Positions 42,534 through 52,261 of a stretch of 64,000 bases of DNA are shown piece by piece. Below the pieces are notes generated by a model, which was not told the origin of the DNA, searched no databases, and saw only the letters and a program-made list of their open reading frames with translations. Position 1 is the stretch's first letter; every line of letters starts with the position of its first letter. The stretch covers positions 4,278,001-4,342,000 of the forward strand of contig NZ_LT629703.1 of the NCBI RefSeq assembly GCF_900103365.1, written 5' to 3'. Position numbers and translations under genes: made by a program. The stretch is from Afipia sp. GAS231. Lineage in GTDB: Bacteria > Pseudomonadota > Alphaproteobacteria > Rhizobiales > Xanthobacteraceae.

Positions 42534-43598
42534 ATGTCGGACGACGGAATCTTTCTTCGCAATTCCTGGTACGTCGCGGCCTGGAATCACGAACTGATCG
42601 ACGGCGCGAAGCTCGCCCGCACCCTCCTGGAACGCCCCGTCGTGATCTATCGCGGCGCCAGCGGAAAAGTCGTCGCGCTCGACGACCGCTGCTGCCATCG
42701 CGCCGCGCCGCTATCGATGGGCCGCATCGAGGGCGATGATATCAGGTGCATGTATCACGGCATGAAATTCGAGCCGGGCGGGAAGTGCATTCAGATCCCC
42801 GGCCAGGACGCCATCCCGCCGAAACTCGGCGTCCGCAGCTATCCGGTTGTCGAGCGTTACAATCTGATCTGGATCTGGATGGGGGACGTCGAGAAAGCCG
42901 ATCCGAACCTGATCGTGGACTACCCGCCGCTCGCCGATGCCAAATGGCGCGGCCTGCCGGGCTATATGCACTACAAGGCGAACTGGCTCCTGATCGTCGA
43001 CAATTTGAGCGACTTCGCGCATCTCGCCTTCGTGCATACCCATACGCTCGGCGGCTCCGAGGAATATGCCTACAAGACCAAGCCGGTCGCGATCGAGAAG
43101 CTGGACGACGGCTTTCGCGTCGAGCGCTGGCACATGGGCGCCGAGCCGCCGCCCTATCTCTGCAAGGTGATATCAAACAAGACCGACAAGGTCGATCGCC
43201 GCAATATCGGGCGCATGCTGGTGCCCGGCACCTTCCTGCTCGACACGATGTTCGCGCCGGCAGGGCAGGGTGCGGAGAAAGGCGTACAGGTTCCGGGCAC
43301 GCGGCAGTTTCGCAACGCCCAGTTCATGACGCCGGAAACGCGCAGCACCACGCACTTCTTCTGGAACTACCTGCACGATTTCGATCTCGACAATCCGAAC
43401 ATCGTGCTGTCGCTGCGCAACAGCCTCGAAGAGGCATTCAACGAGGACCTGGCGATCATCGAGGCGCAGCAGAAGGTGTTCGACGCCGATCCGAACTATC
43501 AGTTGCTCGCGATCGGCGCCGATGCGGCGCTGACGTATTTCAGGTGGGTGCTGGCAAGAAAGATCGAGGCGGAACGCAACGCGGCGAAAGCGGCGTGA
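42534..43598 (+). CDS. Rieske [2Fe-2S] aromatic oxygenase, alpha subunit (VanA-like)
   Basis: A 354-residue oxygenase. The Rieske cluster ligands are CxH (DDRCCHRAAPL) and CxxH (IRCMYHGMKF). The mononuclear iron site is in VDNLSDFAHLAFVHTHTLGG (Asp and two His). Similar proteins are vanillate O-demethylase and related phenyl-ether or aromatic oxygenases. No ferredoxin or reductase gene is adjacent, so electrons must come from elsewhere. Regulation by the divergent LysR protein is likely. Confidence 0.9.
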   Translation: MSDDGIFLRNSWYVAAWNHELIDGAKLARTLLERPVVIYRGASGKVVALDDRCCHRAAPLSMGRIEGDDIRCMYHGMKFEPGGKCIQIPGQDAIPPKLGVRSYPVVERYNLIWIWMGDVEKADPNLIVDYPPLADAKWRGLPGYMHYKANWLLIVDNLSDFAHLAFVHTHTLGGSEEYAYKTKPVAIEKLDDGFRVERWHMGAEPPPYLCKVISNKTDKVDRRNIGRMLVPGTFLLDTMFAPAGQGAEKGVQVPGTRQFRNAQFMTPETRSTTHFFWNYLHDFDLDNPNIVLSLRNSLEEAFNEDLAIIEAQQKVFDADPNYQLLAIGADAALTYFRWVLARKIEAERNAAKAA

Positions 43599-43617
43599 CG
43601 TAGCTAATCGGGCTCCT

Positions 43618-43729
43618 CGTCATTGCGAGGAGCGCAGCGACGAAGCAATCCAGTCTTGCTTGTTAAAAGCTGGATTGCTTCGCTTCGCTCGCATGCACAA
43701 ACGCTTCGCGTTTGTTGCAGACAATGACG
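43618..43729. repeat. Palindromic repeat family A, copy 5, with a nested hairpin in the right arm
   Basis: The left arm CGTCATTGCGAGGAGCG is normal. The right arm CGCTCGCA...ATGACG is split by about 29 bases (43694-43722) that themselves fold: CAAACGC (43698-43704) pairs with GCGTTTG (43708-43714). Confidence 0.82.
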
Positions 43730-43736
43730 GTGGAAA

Positions 43737-44087
43737 TTACTTCGCCGCGATCACCATGATCTCGACATTGTACTGCGGCGCCGCCAGCTTGGCTTCGACC
43801 GTAGCGCGGGCGGGCGTGTTGCCGGCGGAAACCCAGCCGTCCCACGCCGCGTTCATCTCGGGAAAGGTCTTCATGTCGGTGATGTAGATCGTCGCCGACA
43901 GCAGCTTGGTCTTGTCGGTGCCGGCCTTGGCGAGATGGCCGTCGATGATGCCGAGAATATCCTGCGTTTGCTCGGTCACGCTTTTCCCGGCCGCCTTGCC
44001 GGCGACGACACCCGCGAGATAGACGGTGTTGCCGTGAACCACGACCTGGCTCATGCGAGGTCCGACTTCGAAACGCTGGATGGTCAT
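43737..44087 (-). CDS. RidA/YjgF family enamine/imine deaminase
   Basis: A 116-residue member of the RidA family (RMSQVVVHGNTVYLAGVVAG; TQDILGIIDGHLAKAGTDKT; PARATVEAKLAAPQYNVEIM). The catalytic Arg is in PARATVEA and the C-terminal Glu in NVEIMVIAA. Proteins of this type hydrolyse reactive enamines from PLP enzymes. The ATG has AGGAGAG upstream. Confidence 0.92.
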   Translation of the reverse strand: MTIQRFEVGPRMSQVVVHGNTVYLAGVVAGKAAGKSVTEQTQDILGIIDGHLAKAGTDKTKLLSATIYITDMKTFPEMNAAWDGWVSAGNTPARATVEAKLAAPQYNVEIMVIAAK

Positions 44088-44176
44088 ACTGCTCTCCTGA
44101 TCTGTGAGGCCGGTTACTTAGCGCGCCGATGCGGCCCGCGCCACTGCGTTATTGCACCGACAGTCGTAAGATAGCT

Positions 44177-44260
44177 GTCATGCCCGGGCTTGATCCGGGC
44201 ATCCACGACTTGCTTGTAAGCAAGAAAGACGTGGATGGCCGGGACAAGCCCGGCCATGAC
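44177..44260. repeat. Palindromic repeat family E (GTCATGCCCGGGCTTG), copy 1
   Basis: GTCATGCCCGGGCTTGATCC mirrored by GGACAAGCCCGGCCATGAC, with inner ATCCACG/CGTGGAT arms. Confidence 0.88.
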
Positions 44261-44268
44261 GAAATCTA

Positions 44269-45927
44269 TTAAGACGCCGCCTTCGCCGCTGCTCTGCCGG
44301 CATTTCTTCCGGAGAACAGGCAGCCGCCGAGGAAGGTGCCTTCCAGCGAGCGATAGCCGTGCACGCCGCCGCCACCGAAGCCGGCGGCTTCGCCCGCGGC
44401 GTAAAGCCCCTTGATGATCTGGCCGTGATTGCCGAACACGCGGGAGTCGAGATCGGTCTCGAAGCCGCCCAGCGTCTTGCGGGTCAGGATGTTGAGTTTG
44501 ACCGCGATCAGCGGGCCGTGTTCGGGATCGAGAATTTTGTGCGGTTTGGCGGTGCGGATCAGTTTGTCGCCGATGTAACGACGCGCATTGTGGATGTTCA
44601 TCACCTGCGCGTCCTTGACGAAGGCGTTGTCCATCTCGCGGTCGCGGGCGTCGATCTGCGCCTTGATGTGATCGTGCTGCAAGAGGTTGTCGCCGGACAG
44701 CGCGTTCATGGCGCTGACGAGATCGGCGAGGTTGTCGCGCACGATGAAGTCGGCGCCGTGCTGCTTGAACGCCTCGACCGGCGCCGGTGCGCCCTTGTTG
44801 GTGGCGCGCTTGATGGTCATGCGCCAGCTTTTTCCCGTGAGGTCCGGATTCTGTTCGGAGCCGGCGAGCGCGAATTCCTTCTTGATGATGCTCTGGGTCA
44901 GGATGAACCAGGAATAATCGTGGCCGGTTGACATGATGTAGTCGAGCTGGCCGAGCGTATCGGAGCCGGGGAATAGCGGCGCGGGCAGACGCTTGCCCGT
45001 GGCGTCGAACCACATCGAGGACGGGCCGGGCAGGATGCGGATGCCGTGGCGCGGCCAGATCGGGTTCCAGTTTCGGATGCCCTCGACATAGTGCCACATC
45101 CGGTCGCGGTTGATCAGTCGCGCGCCGGCGGCCTCGGTGATCCCGATCATGCGGCCGTCGACATGTTCGGGCACGCCCGAGATCATGAACTTCGGCGGCG
45201 TGCCGAGGCGCTTCGGCCAGTTCTGCCGGACCAGGTCGTGATTGCCGCCGATGCCGCCGGAGGCGACGATGACCGCTTGTGCACGAAGCGTGAAATCGCC
45301 GACCACCTTGCGCGAAGAACTCTTGCCGCGCTCGATGGCATCGGGTTCTAGGATCGCGCCGCTGACGCCTTCGACCGTGCCATTGGTCACGATCAGCGCA
45401 TCGACGCGGTGACGGAACTTGAAAATGAGCCGGCCGCTCTTGTTGGCCTCGCGCGCGCGGCGTTCGAACGGCTCGACGATCCCGGGACCGGTGCCCCAGG
45501 TGACATGAAAACGCGGCACCGAGTTGCCGTGGCCCATGGCGTCATAGCCGCCGCGTTCGGCCCAGCCGACGACCGGGAAGATGCGATGGCCCATCGCGCG
45601 CAGCCAGTCGCGCTTTTCGCCGGCGGCAAAGGCCACATAGGCTTCGGCCCATTTCCTTGGCCACAGGTCTTCCTCGCGGTCGAAGCCGGCGGTGCCCATC
45701 CAGTCCTGAAGCGCCAGATCGTGGGAGTCTTTGATACCCAGCCGGCGCTGTTCGGGGCTGTCGACCAGGAACAACCCGCCAAACGACCAGAACGCCTGGC
45801 CGCCGAGGTTTTGCTCGCCTTCCTGGTCCAGCAAAATGACGCGTTTACCGGCATCGGCGATTTCGGTCGCGGCGACCAGCCCCGCCAGCCCGCCGCCGAC
45901 CACGATTACGTCTGTGTCCTCAGCCAT
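44269..45927 (-). CDS. FAD-dependent oxidoreductase, KstD/flavocytochrome-c-like
   Basis: A 552-residue flavoprotein of the FAD_binding_2 family. It starts VIVVGGGLAGLVAATEIADA and has the typical QNLGGQAFWSFGGLFLVD, VIVASGGIGGNHDLV and C-terminal GLYAAGEAAGFGGGGVHGYR motifs, placing it with 3-ketosteroid dehydrogenase-like proteins. The substrate is unknown. GGGGGAGG lies before the ATG. Neighbouring genes give no pathway. Confidence 0.9.
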   Translation of the reverse strand: MAEDTDVIVVGGGLAGLVAATEIADAGKRVILLDQEGEQNLGGQAFWSFGGLFLVDSPEQRRLGIKDSHDLALQDWMGTAGFDREEDLWPRKWAEAYVAFAAGEKRDWLRAMGHRIFPVVGWAERGGYDAMGHGNSVPRFHVTWGTGPGIVEPFERRAREANKSGRLIFKFRHRVDALIVTNGTVEGVSGAILEPDAIERGKSSSRKVVGDFTLRAQAVIVASGGIGGNHDLVRQNWPKRLGTPPKFMISGVPEHVDGRMIGITEAAGARLINRDRMWHYVEGIRNWNPIWPRHGIRILPGPSSMWFDATGKRLPAPLFPGSDTLGQLDYIMSTGHDYSWFILTQSIIKKEFALAGSEQNPDLTGKSWRMTIKRATNKGAPAPVEAFKQHGADFIVRDNLADLVSAMNALSGDNLLQHDHIKAQIDARDREMDNAFVKDAQVMNIHNARRYIGDKLIRTAKPHKILDPEHGPLIAVKLNILTRKTLGGFETDLDSRVFGNHGQIIKGLYAAGEAAGFGGGGVHGYRSLEGTFLGGCLFSGRNAGRAAAKAAS

Positions 45928-46212
45928 CGCGTCCTCCCCCGTTTACGTTTGATTCAAGACTGCGCCATCGGGCGCGGTCAACGGCAAATGGCGCTTGCCT
46001 GTGGCCGTGCGGCCACCGGCGGAGCCGCAACCTGTTTCAGTTTGGGATTTTTTTGGGCACCGGGTGCAGCGCGCCAGCAACACTTGATTTGAATTGCTTT
46101 TGAACGGCCTCCGCCTCCTAGACAAAATCACGATCTCGAAAGACCTTGTCGTCAGTCTTGCATCACCAAGACAGTCAGATTCGGTTTCGACATTTTCGAC
46201 TGGGGCTGGGAC

Positions 46213-46698
46213 ATGAAGCTGTTGACGGGGTTGCTCGCAGCGGTGCTGCTGCTGGCAGGGGTTGGGGCGAGCCATGCGGTGGTTCGGATTGCCGACGATC
46301 GCGGCGGACGGATCGGAACCTATGTCGACAAGTATCAGGGCCTGCGTACTTCGGGCGAGACGGTGATCATCGACGGCCTGTGCGCCTCGGCCTGCACCAT
46401 CGTTCTCGGCGCGATTTCGCCCGACAAGATCTGCGTGACCTCGCACGCCAATCTCGGTTTCCATGCCGCCTGGGATTTCGGCGCCAACGGCCGCGCGGTG
46501 ACCAATACCGAAGCGACACAGATGCTGTATTCGATGTATCCGCAGGCGGTGAAGCGGTGGATCTCGGCGCGCGGCGGCCTGACCCCGCGCATGATCTTCC
46601 TGAAGGGCAAGCAATTGCAGGCGCTCTATAAACCCTGCTACCTCGACGCCCAGGCCGCGATGCCCGCGCCCAAGCCGGCCGCTGCTTCCTCGCGCTGA
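46213..46698 (+). CDS. Small periplasmic ClpP/crotonase-fold-like protein
   Basis: A 161-residue protein with a signal peptide (about 1-22, cut near SHA). The core (GLRTSGETVIIDGLCASACT, ICVTSHANLGFHAAWDFGAN) looks like the periplasmic ClpP-fold proteins. Ser59 in CASAC and His84 in GFHAAW are 25 residues apart, the same spacing as the catalytic Ser-His in ClpP; Cys57 and Cys61 flank the Ser. Enzymatic activity is therefore possible but not shown. An inverted repeat GTCTTG-N6-CAAGAC (46155-46172) lies 40 bp upstream. Confidence 0.65.
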   Translation: MKLLTGLLAAVLLLAGVGASHAVVRIADDRGGRIGTYVDKYQGLRTSGETVIIDGLCASACTIVLGAISPDKICVTSHANLGFHAAWDFGANGRAVTNTEATQMLYSMYPQAVKRWISARGGLTPRMIFLKGKQLQALYKPCYLDAQAAMPAPKPAAASSR

Positions 46699-46717
46699 TT
46701 TCGGCTATTCAATCAGT

Positions 46718-46806
46718 CGTCATGGCCGGGCTTGACCCGGCCATCCACGTCTTTGCAGCCACGAACCCTTAAGACGTGGATGCCCGGGTCAAGCCCGGGC
46801 ATGACG
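46718..46806. repeat. Palindromic repeat family E, copy 2
   Basis: CGTCATGGCCGGGCTTGACC mirrored by GGTCAAGCCCGGGCATGACG, with CATCCACGTCTT/AAGACGTGGATG inside. The rest of the gap to 47040 (46807-47040) shows no clear gene or signal. Confidence 0.9.
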
Positions 46807-47040
46807 AGGAGAGAGGCTCTCCGTATGACGTGATCCGCGACGCCCGGCCTTTTTTCATGTCCCGTTCTACTTTGCATGGGGTTGTTTTCGCGATTTTGTG
46901 TCTGGCCCCTCCAGAGCGCCCGGAAGTGCCGATTCCCTCCGCATGACGTGATCGGCGCCGCGGCCATTGTGCTTGCCTGCCCGGAAAATGGGCCCTATCT
47001 CCCTGTTATGGTTCAGCCGATATCCACCCAGCAGGGCGTG

Positions 47041-47202
47041 ATGGCGACAACCCGGCCGCAGGGCAGGGTGGCTTCCGTCATCGTTTGGGCCGCCGCCGGC
47101 CTCGGCGCGGTGGCCCTGCTCGGTGCGCTGTCGCTGTGGTTCCACTACGGCACCACGGTGTTTTTTGAGATGATCGCCGCCGGCATCTCGGCCTGCTTCT
47201 GA
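47041..47202 (+). CDS. Small single-pass membrane protein upstream of Sco1
   Basis: A 53-residue protein (from the ATG at 47041; 47008 is an alternative) with a single hydrophobic helix (VIVWAAAGLGAVALLGALSL) and a short periplasmic tail ending SACF. It lies 22 bp before the Sco1 gene and may be part of a small cytochrome-oxidase-linked operon. Too short for a family assignment. Confidence 0.5.
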   Translation: MATTRPQGRVASVIVWAAAGLGAVALLGALSLWFHYGTTVFFEMIAAGISACF

Positions 47203-47224
47203 TCCGGCAAAAGGGAATTCCATC

Positions 47225-47815
47225 ATGGACCGGACCACCCGCCCGCTGGTGATTTTTGCGGCCTTTGCCGGCAGCCTCGTGGTCGGGCTCGTGATCATGC
47301 TGTGGGCGCTGGGCGGCTTGCGCAGCGTGACCGCTCCGGCCGCGATCGGCGGCCCCTTTCAACTGACCAACCAGGCCGGCCAGGTCGTGACCGACACCAG
47401 CCTCAAGGGCAAGCCGACGCTGGTTTTCTTCGGCTTCACCCATTGCCCGGACGTCTGCCCGACCTCGCTGTTCGAGATTTCCGAGGTGCTGAAGGCGATG
47501 GGCAAGGACGCCGACCGCGTGAATGCCTATTTTGTCTCGGTCGATCCGGAGCGCGACACCACGGCCGCCATGAAGGACTACCTCTCCAGTTTCGATCCGC
47601 ATCTGCAGGGCCTGACCGGCGATCCGGAGGCGGTGGCCAAGGTGCTTTCGGCCTACCGGGTCTATTCCAAGAAAGTCCCGCTCAAGGACGGCGACTACAC
47701 CATGGACCATACCGCGCTGATTTACCTGATGGATCGCGACGGCCATTTCGTCTCGCCGTTCAACCTGAAACGGACGCCCGAGGAAGCAGCTAGCGACCTG
47801 AAGCGGTATCTTTAA
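47225..47815 (+). CDS. SCO1/SenC-family copper chaperone
   Basis: A 196-residue membrane-anchored thioredoxin-fold protein that delivers copper to cytochrome oxidase CuA. One N-terminal helix (about residues 9-30), then the copper motif CPDVC (FTHCPDVCPTSL) and the third ligand His in YTMDHTALIYLMD. Proteins of this family are involved in oxidase assembly. A small membrane protein precedes it. Confidence 0.93.
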   Translation: MDRTTRPLVIFAAFAGSLVVGLVIMLWALGGLRSVTAPAAIGGPFQLTNQAGQVVTDTSLKGKPTLVFFGFTHCPDVCPTSLFEISEVLKAMGKDADRVNAYFVSVDPERDTTAAMKDYLSSFDPHLQGLTGDPEAVAKVLSAYRVYSKKVPLKDGDYTMDHTALIYLMDRDGHFVSPFNLKRTPEEAASDLKRYL

Positions 47816-47906
47816 TCCGCATCCGACCGGTAAACGCCGCAAAACGGCCCTCGCATCGGGGGCCGGATGGTCTATAAGGCCGTCAAATCCCTGATAATTC
47901 CCGGCC

Positions 47907-48827
47907 ATGCCCCATCTGACCGCGCTGTTGTCCCACGTTAGCCTGTCCCGTACCGTCCGCGCCGCTTGGGCCGGATGGGCGACCGTGGCTGGGCTGGCAG
48001 TGCTGCTGAGCTTCGGACCGGCGCAGGCCCAAACCCCGGCGCGGCCGGCGGTCGAGGCGGCCCCGCAGGCGGTGCCCGGGTTCTGGGACCCGCGGCGGCG
48101 CCCGGATCGGCCGGACCTGTCGCGCCTTACCGTGATCCGGTTCCTGACCGAGACCGACTATCCGCCGTTCAACTTTACCGGCCCCGACGGCAACCCGGCC
48201 GGCTTCAATGTCGATCTGGCGCGCTCGCTGTGCGACGAGATCAAGGTCACCTGCACCATCCAGATGCGCCGGTTCGAGACGCTGGTGGATGCCATCACCT
48301 CGAACCGCGGCGACGCCATCATCGCCTCATTGGCGGTGACGCCGCAATTGCGCGCCCGGCTCGATTTCACCGATCCCTATTACCGCGCGCCGGCCCGCTT
48401 CGTGTCGCGCCGCGACGCCGTGATGCCGGAAATCCGGCCCGAATATCTCGAAGGCAAGAAGATCGGCGTGATCGCCGGCACCTCGCACGAGGCCTATCTG
48501 AAGGCGATGTTCACCGACGCCGAAATCAAGTCCTACGCCAATGACGACGCGCTGCGGCTGGCGCTGCGGCGGAGCGAGGTCGACTTCATCTTCGGCGACG
48601 CGATCGCGCTGGCGTTCTGGATCAACGGCACCGATTCGGCTGAGTGCTGCGCGTTCTCCGGCGGCCCGTTCGTCGAGAGCCGCTATTTCGGCGAGGGCAT
48701 CGGCATCGGCGTTCGCAAGGGCAACGATTTGCTGCGGCAGTCGCTGAACTGGGCGCTGTTCCGGATCTGGGAAAAGGGCCGCTTCACCGATCTGTGGCTG
48801 CGCTATTTTTCCATCAGCCCGTTCTGA
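47907..48827 (+). CDS. Family 3 periplasmic solute-binding protein (amino-acid type)
   Basis: A 306-residue exported binding protein: a signal peptide reaching about residue 45 (GPAQAQ), then RFLTETDYPPFNFTGPDGNP and AGFNVDLARSLCDEI, typical of bacterial extracellular solute-binding protein family 3. The substrate loop and C-terminus (VRKGNDLLRQSLNWALFRIW) fit. No permease or ATPase gene is adjacent, so it is an orphan or works in signalling. A terminator overlaps its stop codon. Confidence 0.85.
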   Translation: MPHLTALLSHVSLSRTVRAAWAGWATVAGLAVLLSFGPAQAQTPARPAVEAAPQAVPGFWDPRRRPDRPDLSRLTVIRFLTETDYPPFNFTGPDGNPAGFNVDLARSLCDEIKVTCTIQMRRFETLVDAITSNRGDAIIASLAVTPQLRARLDFTDPYYRAPARFVSRRDAVMPEIRPEYLEGKKIGVIAGTSHEAYLKAMFTDAEIKSYANDDALRLALRRSEVDFIFGDAIALAFWINGTDSAECCAFSGGPFVESRYFGEGIGIGVRKGNDLLRQSLNWALFRIWEKGRFTDLWLRYFSISPF

Positions 48828-48852
48828 CGGCTTCGCCGTCATTTTGCATTTT
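48826..48852 (+). terminator. Intrinsic terminator after the solute-binding protein gene
   Basis: GACGGC (48826-48831) pairs with GCCGTC (48835-48840) around TTC, then ATTTTGCATTTT. The stem begins inside the TGA stop codon (48825-48827). Confidence 0.75.
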
Positions 48853-48868
48853 GACGCGGAAGCGCTAG

Positions 48869-50515
<1,647 letters not shown>

Positions 50516-50538
50516 ACCTCTCCGCTGTCCCCTTCTTC

Positions 50539-50672
50539 CTTCTCCCCTTGTGGGAGAAGGTGGATCGCTGGCGCGAAGCGTCAGCGAGCCGGATGAGGGG
50601 TCTGTCTCCGCGGATAGAGACCCCTCATCCGCCTCCGCTTCGCTCCGGCACCTTCTCCCACAAGGGGAGAAG
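50539..50672. repeat. Palindromic repeat family C, copy 2
   Basis: CTTCTCCCCTTGTGGGAGAAGG is mirrored by CCTTCTCCCACAAGGGGAGAAG (each given here in part of the arm), with CTCATCCG/CGGATGAG inside. The remaining bases up to the aldolase gene (50673-50829) show only its ribosome-binding site. Confidence 0.87.
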
Positions 50673-50829
50673 GAAAGATCATTGCCCGCTGCGACGGAGA
50701 GCCGCAAATCGAGATAGCAGGCCCCCGCCAATTTCAGCCGTGGCCGGCCTGAATTGCGCTACACTGCGGGCTCGCAGTCCTCTTCCGCAGAGGGGCCGGC
50801 CACATCGCTAGCTCAGCAGGAGGATGCCT

Positions 50830-51612
50830 ATGCACGACAGGGTTTCGCCGAAGGCGCTCGATAACTCCAGCGCCGAGGAGTGGCAGGCGCGGGTCGATCT
50901 CGCCGCCGCGCATCGCCTGGCCTTCAACCAGGGTTTTTCCGAAGGCATCTTCAACCACCTGACCTTCACGGTGCCCGGCCGCACCGACCGCTACTACCAG
51001 ATTCCGTTCGGCACGCACTGGTCGGAAGTCACCGCTTCCTGCTTCATGGAAGTCGGCATCGACGACGGCGAGGTCAAGCGCGGCGAGGGTGAGGTCGAGC
51101 GCTCCTGCTATTGCATCCACGCGCCGATCCACAAGGCGCTGCCGCAGGCCAAAGCGGTGTTTCACACCCACATGCCCTATGCGAGCGCGCTGACGCGGCT
51201 CGAGGACCCGCGCATCAAGGAGATCGGCCAGACCGAGGTCGGACTTTCCGGCGCCATTGCCTATGACGAAGAATATACCGGGCCGGCGCTCGATCCGGCC
51301 GAAGGCGCGCGGCTCGCCGGCGTGATCGGCGACAAGCGAGTGCTGTTCATGGCCAACCACGGTATCTCGACGGTCGGGTCCACCGTCGCCGACGCCTATG
51401 ACATGCTCTATTATGTCGAGCGCGCTGCCCAGGTGCAGATCTACGCGATGTGGACCGGGCAGCGGTTGAAGCAGCTTCCGGCGCCCGTGGTCGCAAAGAC
51501 CCAGCGCGACTATAGCGACGATCATCTCTACCAGGGCCCGACCCCGGCGCAGCGGCACTTCGATGCGCTGAAGCGGATGCTGGACCGGAAAGAGCCGGAC
51601 TACGCGACGTAA
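50830..51612 (+). CDS. Class II aldolase/adducin family protein
   Basis: A 260-residue metal-dependent aldolase-type enzyme (fuculose-1-phosphate aldolase fold). Zinc ligands are the His pair in VFHTHMPYAS and His in FMANHGISTVG; Glu of the family is likely in NQGFSEGIFNHL. The substrate is unknown. The start is set at the ATG at 50830 because AGGAGG ends one base before the upstream ATG at 50824, leaving no room for initiation there, while it lies six bases before 50830. Confidence 0.9.
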   Translation: MHDRVSPKALDNSSAEEWQARVDLAAAHRLAFNQGFSEGIFNHLTFTVPGRTDRYYQIPFGTHWSEVTASCFMEVGIDDGEVKRGEGEVERSCYCIHAPIHKALPQAKAVFHTHMPYASALTRLEDPRIKEIGQTEVGLSGAIAYDEEYTGPALDPAEGARLAGVIGDKRVLFMANHGISTVGSTVADAYDMLYYVERAAQVQIYAMWTGQRLKQLPAPVVAKTQRDYSDDHLYQGPTPAQRHFDALKRMLDRKEPDYAT

Positions 51613-51615
51613 TCC

Positions 51616-51733
51616 GTCGTCGCCCCTGCGAACGCAGGGGCCCATACGCCGTGCCGTTGCGATTAAACGGTGTCGACACCTGATCACGATAAGGGCGGCC
51701 GGTGGCTATGGGTCCCTGCGTTCGCAGGGACGA
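51616..51733. repeat. Palindromic repeat (GTCGTCCCTGCGAACGCAGG family)
   Basis: CGCCCCTGCGAACGCAGGGG at the left matches CCCTGCGTTCGCAGGGACG at the right, around a spacer of about 80 bp. A half copy lies at 19254. It separates convergent genes. Confidence 0.85.
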
Positions 51734-51746
51734 CACCGGCTTCTTG

Positions 51747-52253
51747 TCATCGAAAGTCTCTTTTCACCTCATCCGCAAACCGGTGCCAGACTTCCGGCCG
51801 CCAGCTTCCGTTCGCAGCGCCTGACGTCGACGGCAAAATCCAGATTCGCGTCTCGCCGATCCGCTCGGCCTGCTCGCCGTAATCGCGTTTGCTGCCGAAG
51901 AATTTCTGTCCCGCTGTCTTGCTGGTGAACGCCAGGAATTTTGGACGAAACGTCATGATCGATTCGCGCAGGCGACTGCGATCCTCTGCCGTCAATTTTG
52001 GCAGTACTGCGCGGTCCATCCCTGCACCAGCCTTCACCAGGTCGGTCAGGCCGATGCGGTGTTGCAGCAGGTCGCGGTACTGGTTCGGTTGCAACTGCTC
52101 CGGGGTCAGTCCGGTCGCATGCAAAATCTTCCAGAACTTGTTTTGCTTGTGTGCATAGTAGGCCCGGGCTGCCGCTGACGTCGTCCCCGCGGCGGTTCCG
52201 CATAACACGACCAGAAGCTGTTCCCGCAGCAGGTCGTGCAGGACGTCCGTCAT
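51747..52253 (-). CDS. Uracil-DNA glycosylase superfamily protein (MUG/TDG-like)
   Basis: A 168-residue protein with the superfamily motif near the N-terminus (VVLCGTAAGTTSAAARAYYA, then HKQNKFWKILHATGL). MUG enzymes have Asn in this loop (GINPG); here it is CGTAAG, so a typical catalytic residue appears replaced and specificity may differ. The ending SGAANGSWRPEVWHRF fits the family. Starts eight bases after the stop of the S24-type repressor gene, which implies a repair/regulation operon. Confidence 0.78.
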   Translation of the reverse strand: MTDVLHDLLREQLLVVLCGTAAGTTSAAARAYYAHKQNKFWKILHATGLTPEQLQPNQYRDLLQHRIGLTDLVKAGAGMDRAVLPKLTAEDRSRLRESIMTFRPKFLAFTSKTAGQKFFGSKRDYGEQAERIGETRIWILPSTSGAANGSWRPEVWHRFADEVKRDFR

Positions 52254-52261
52254 CGTGACAA

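Noticed and set aside
44176..44182. A CTGTCAT sequence as a second Pho box
   Set aside because: It is part of a family E palindrome and lacks the second half-site at the required spacing.
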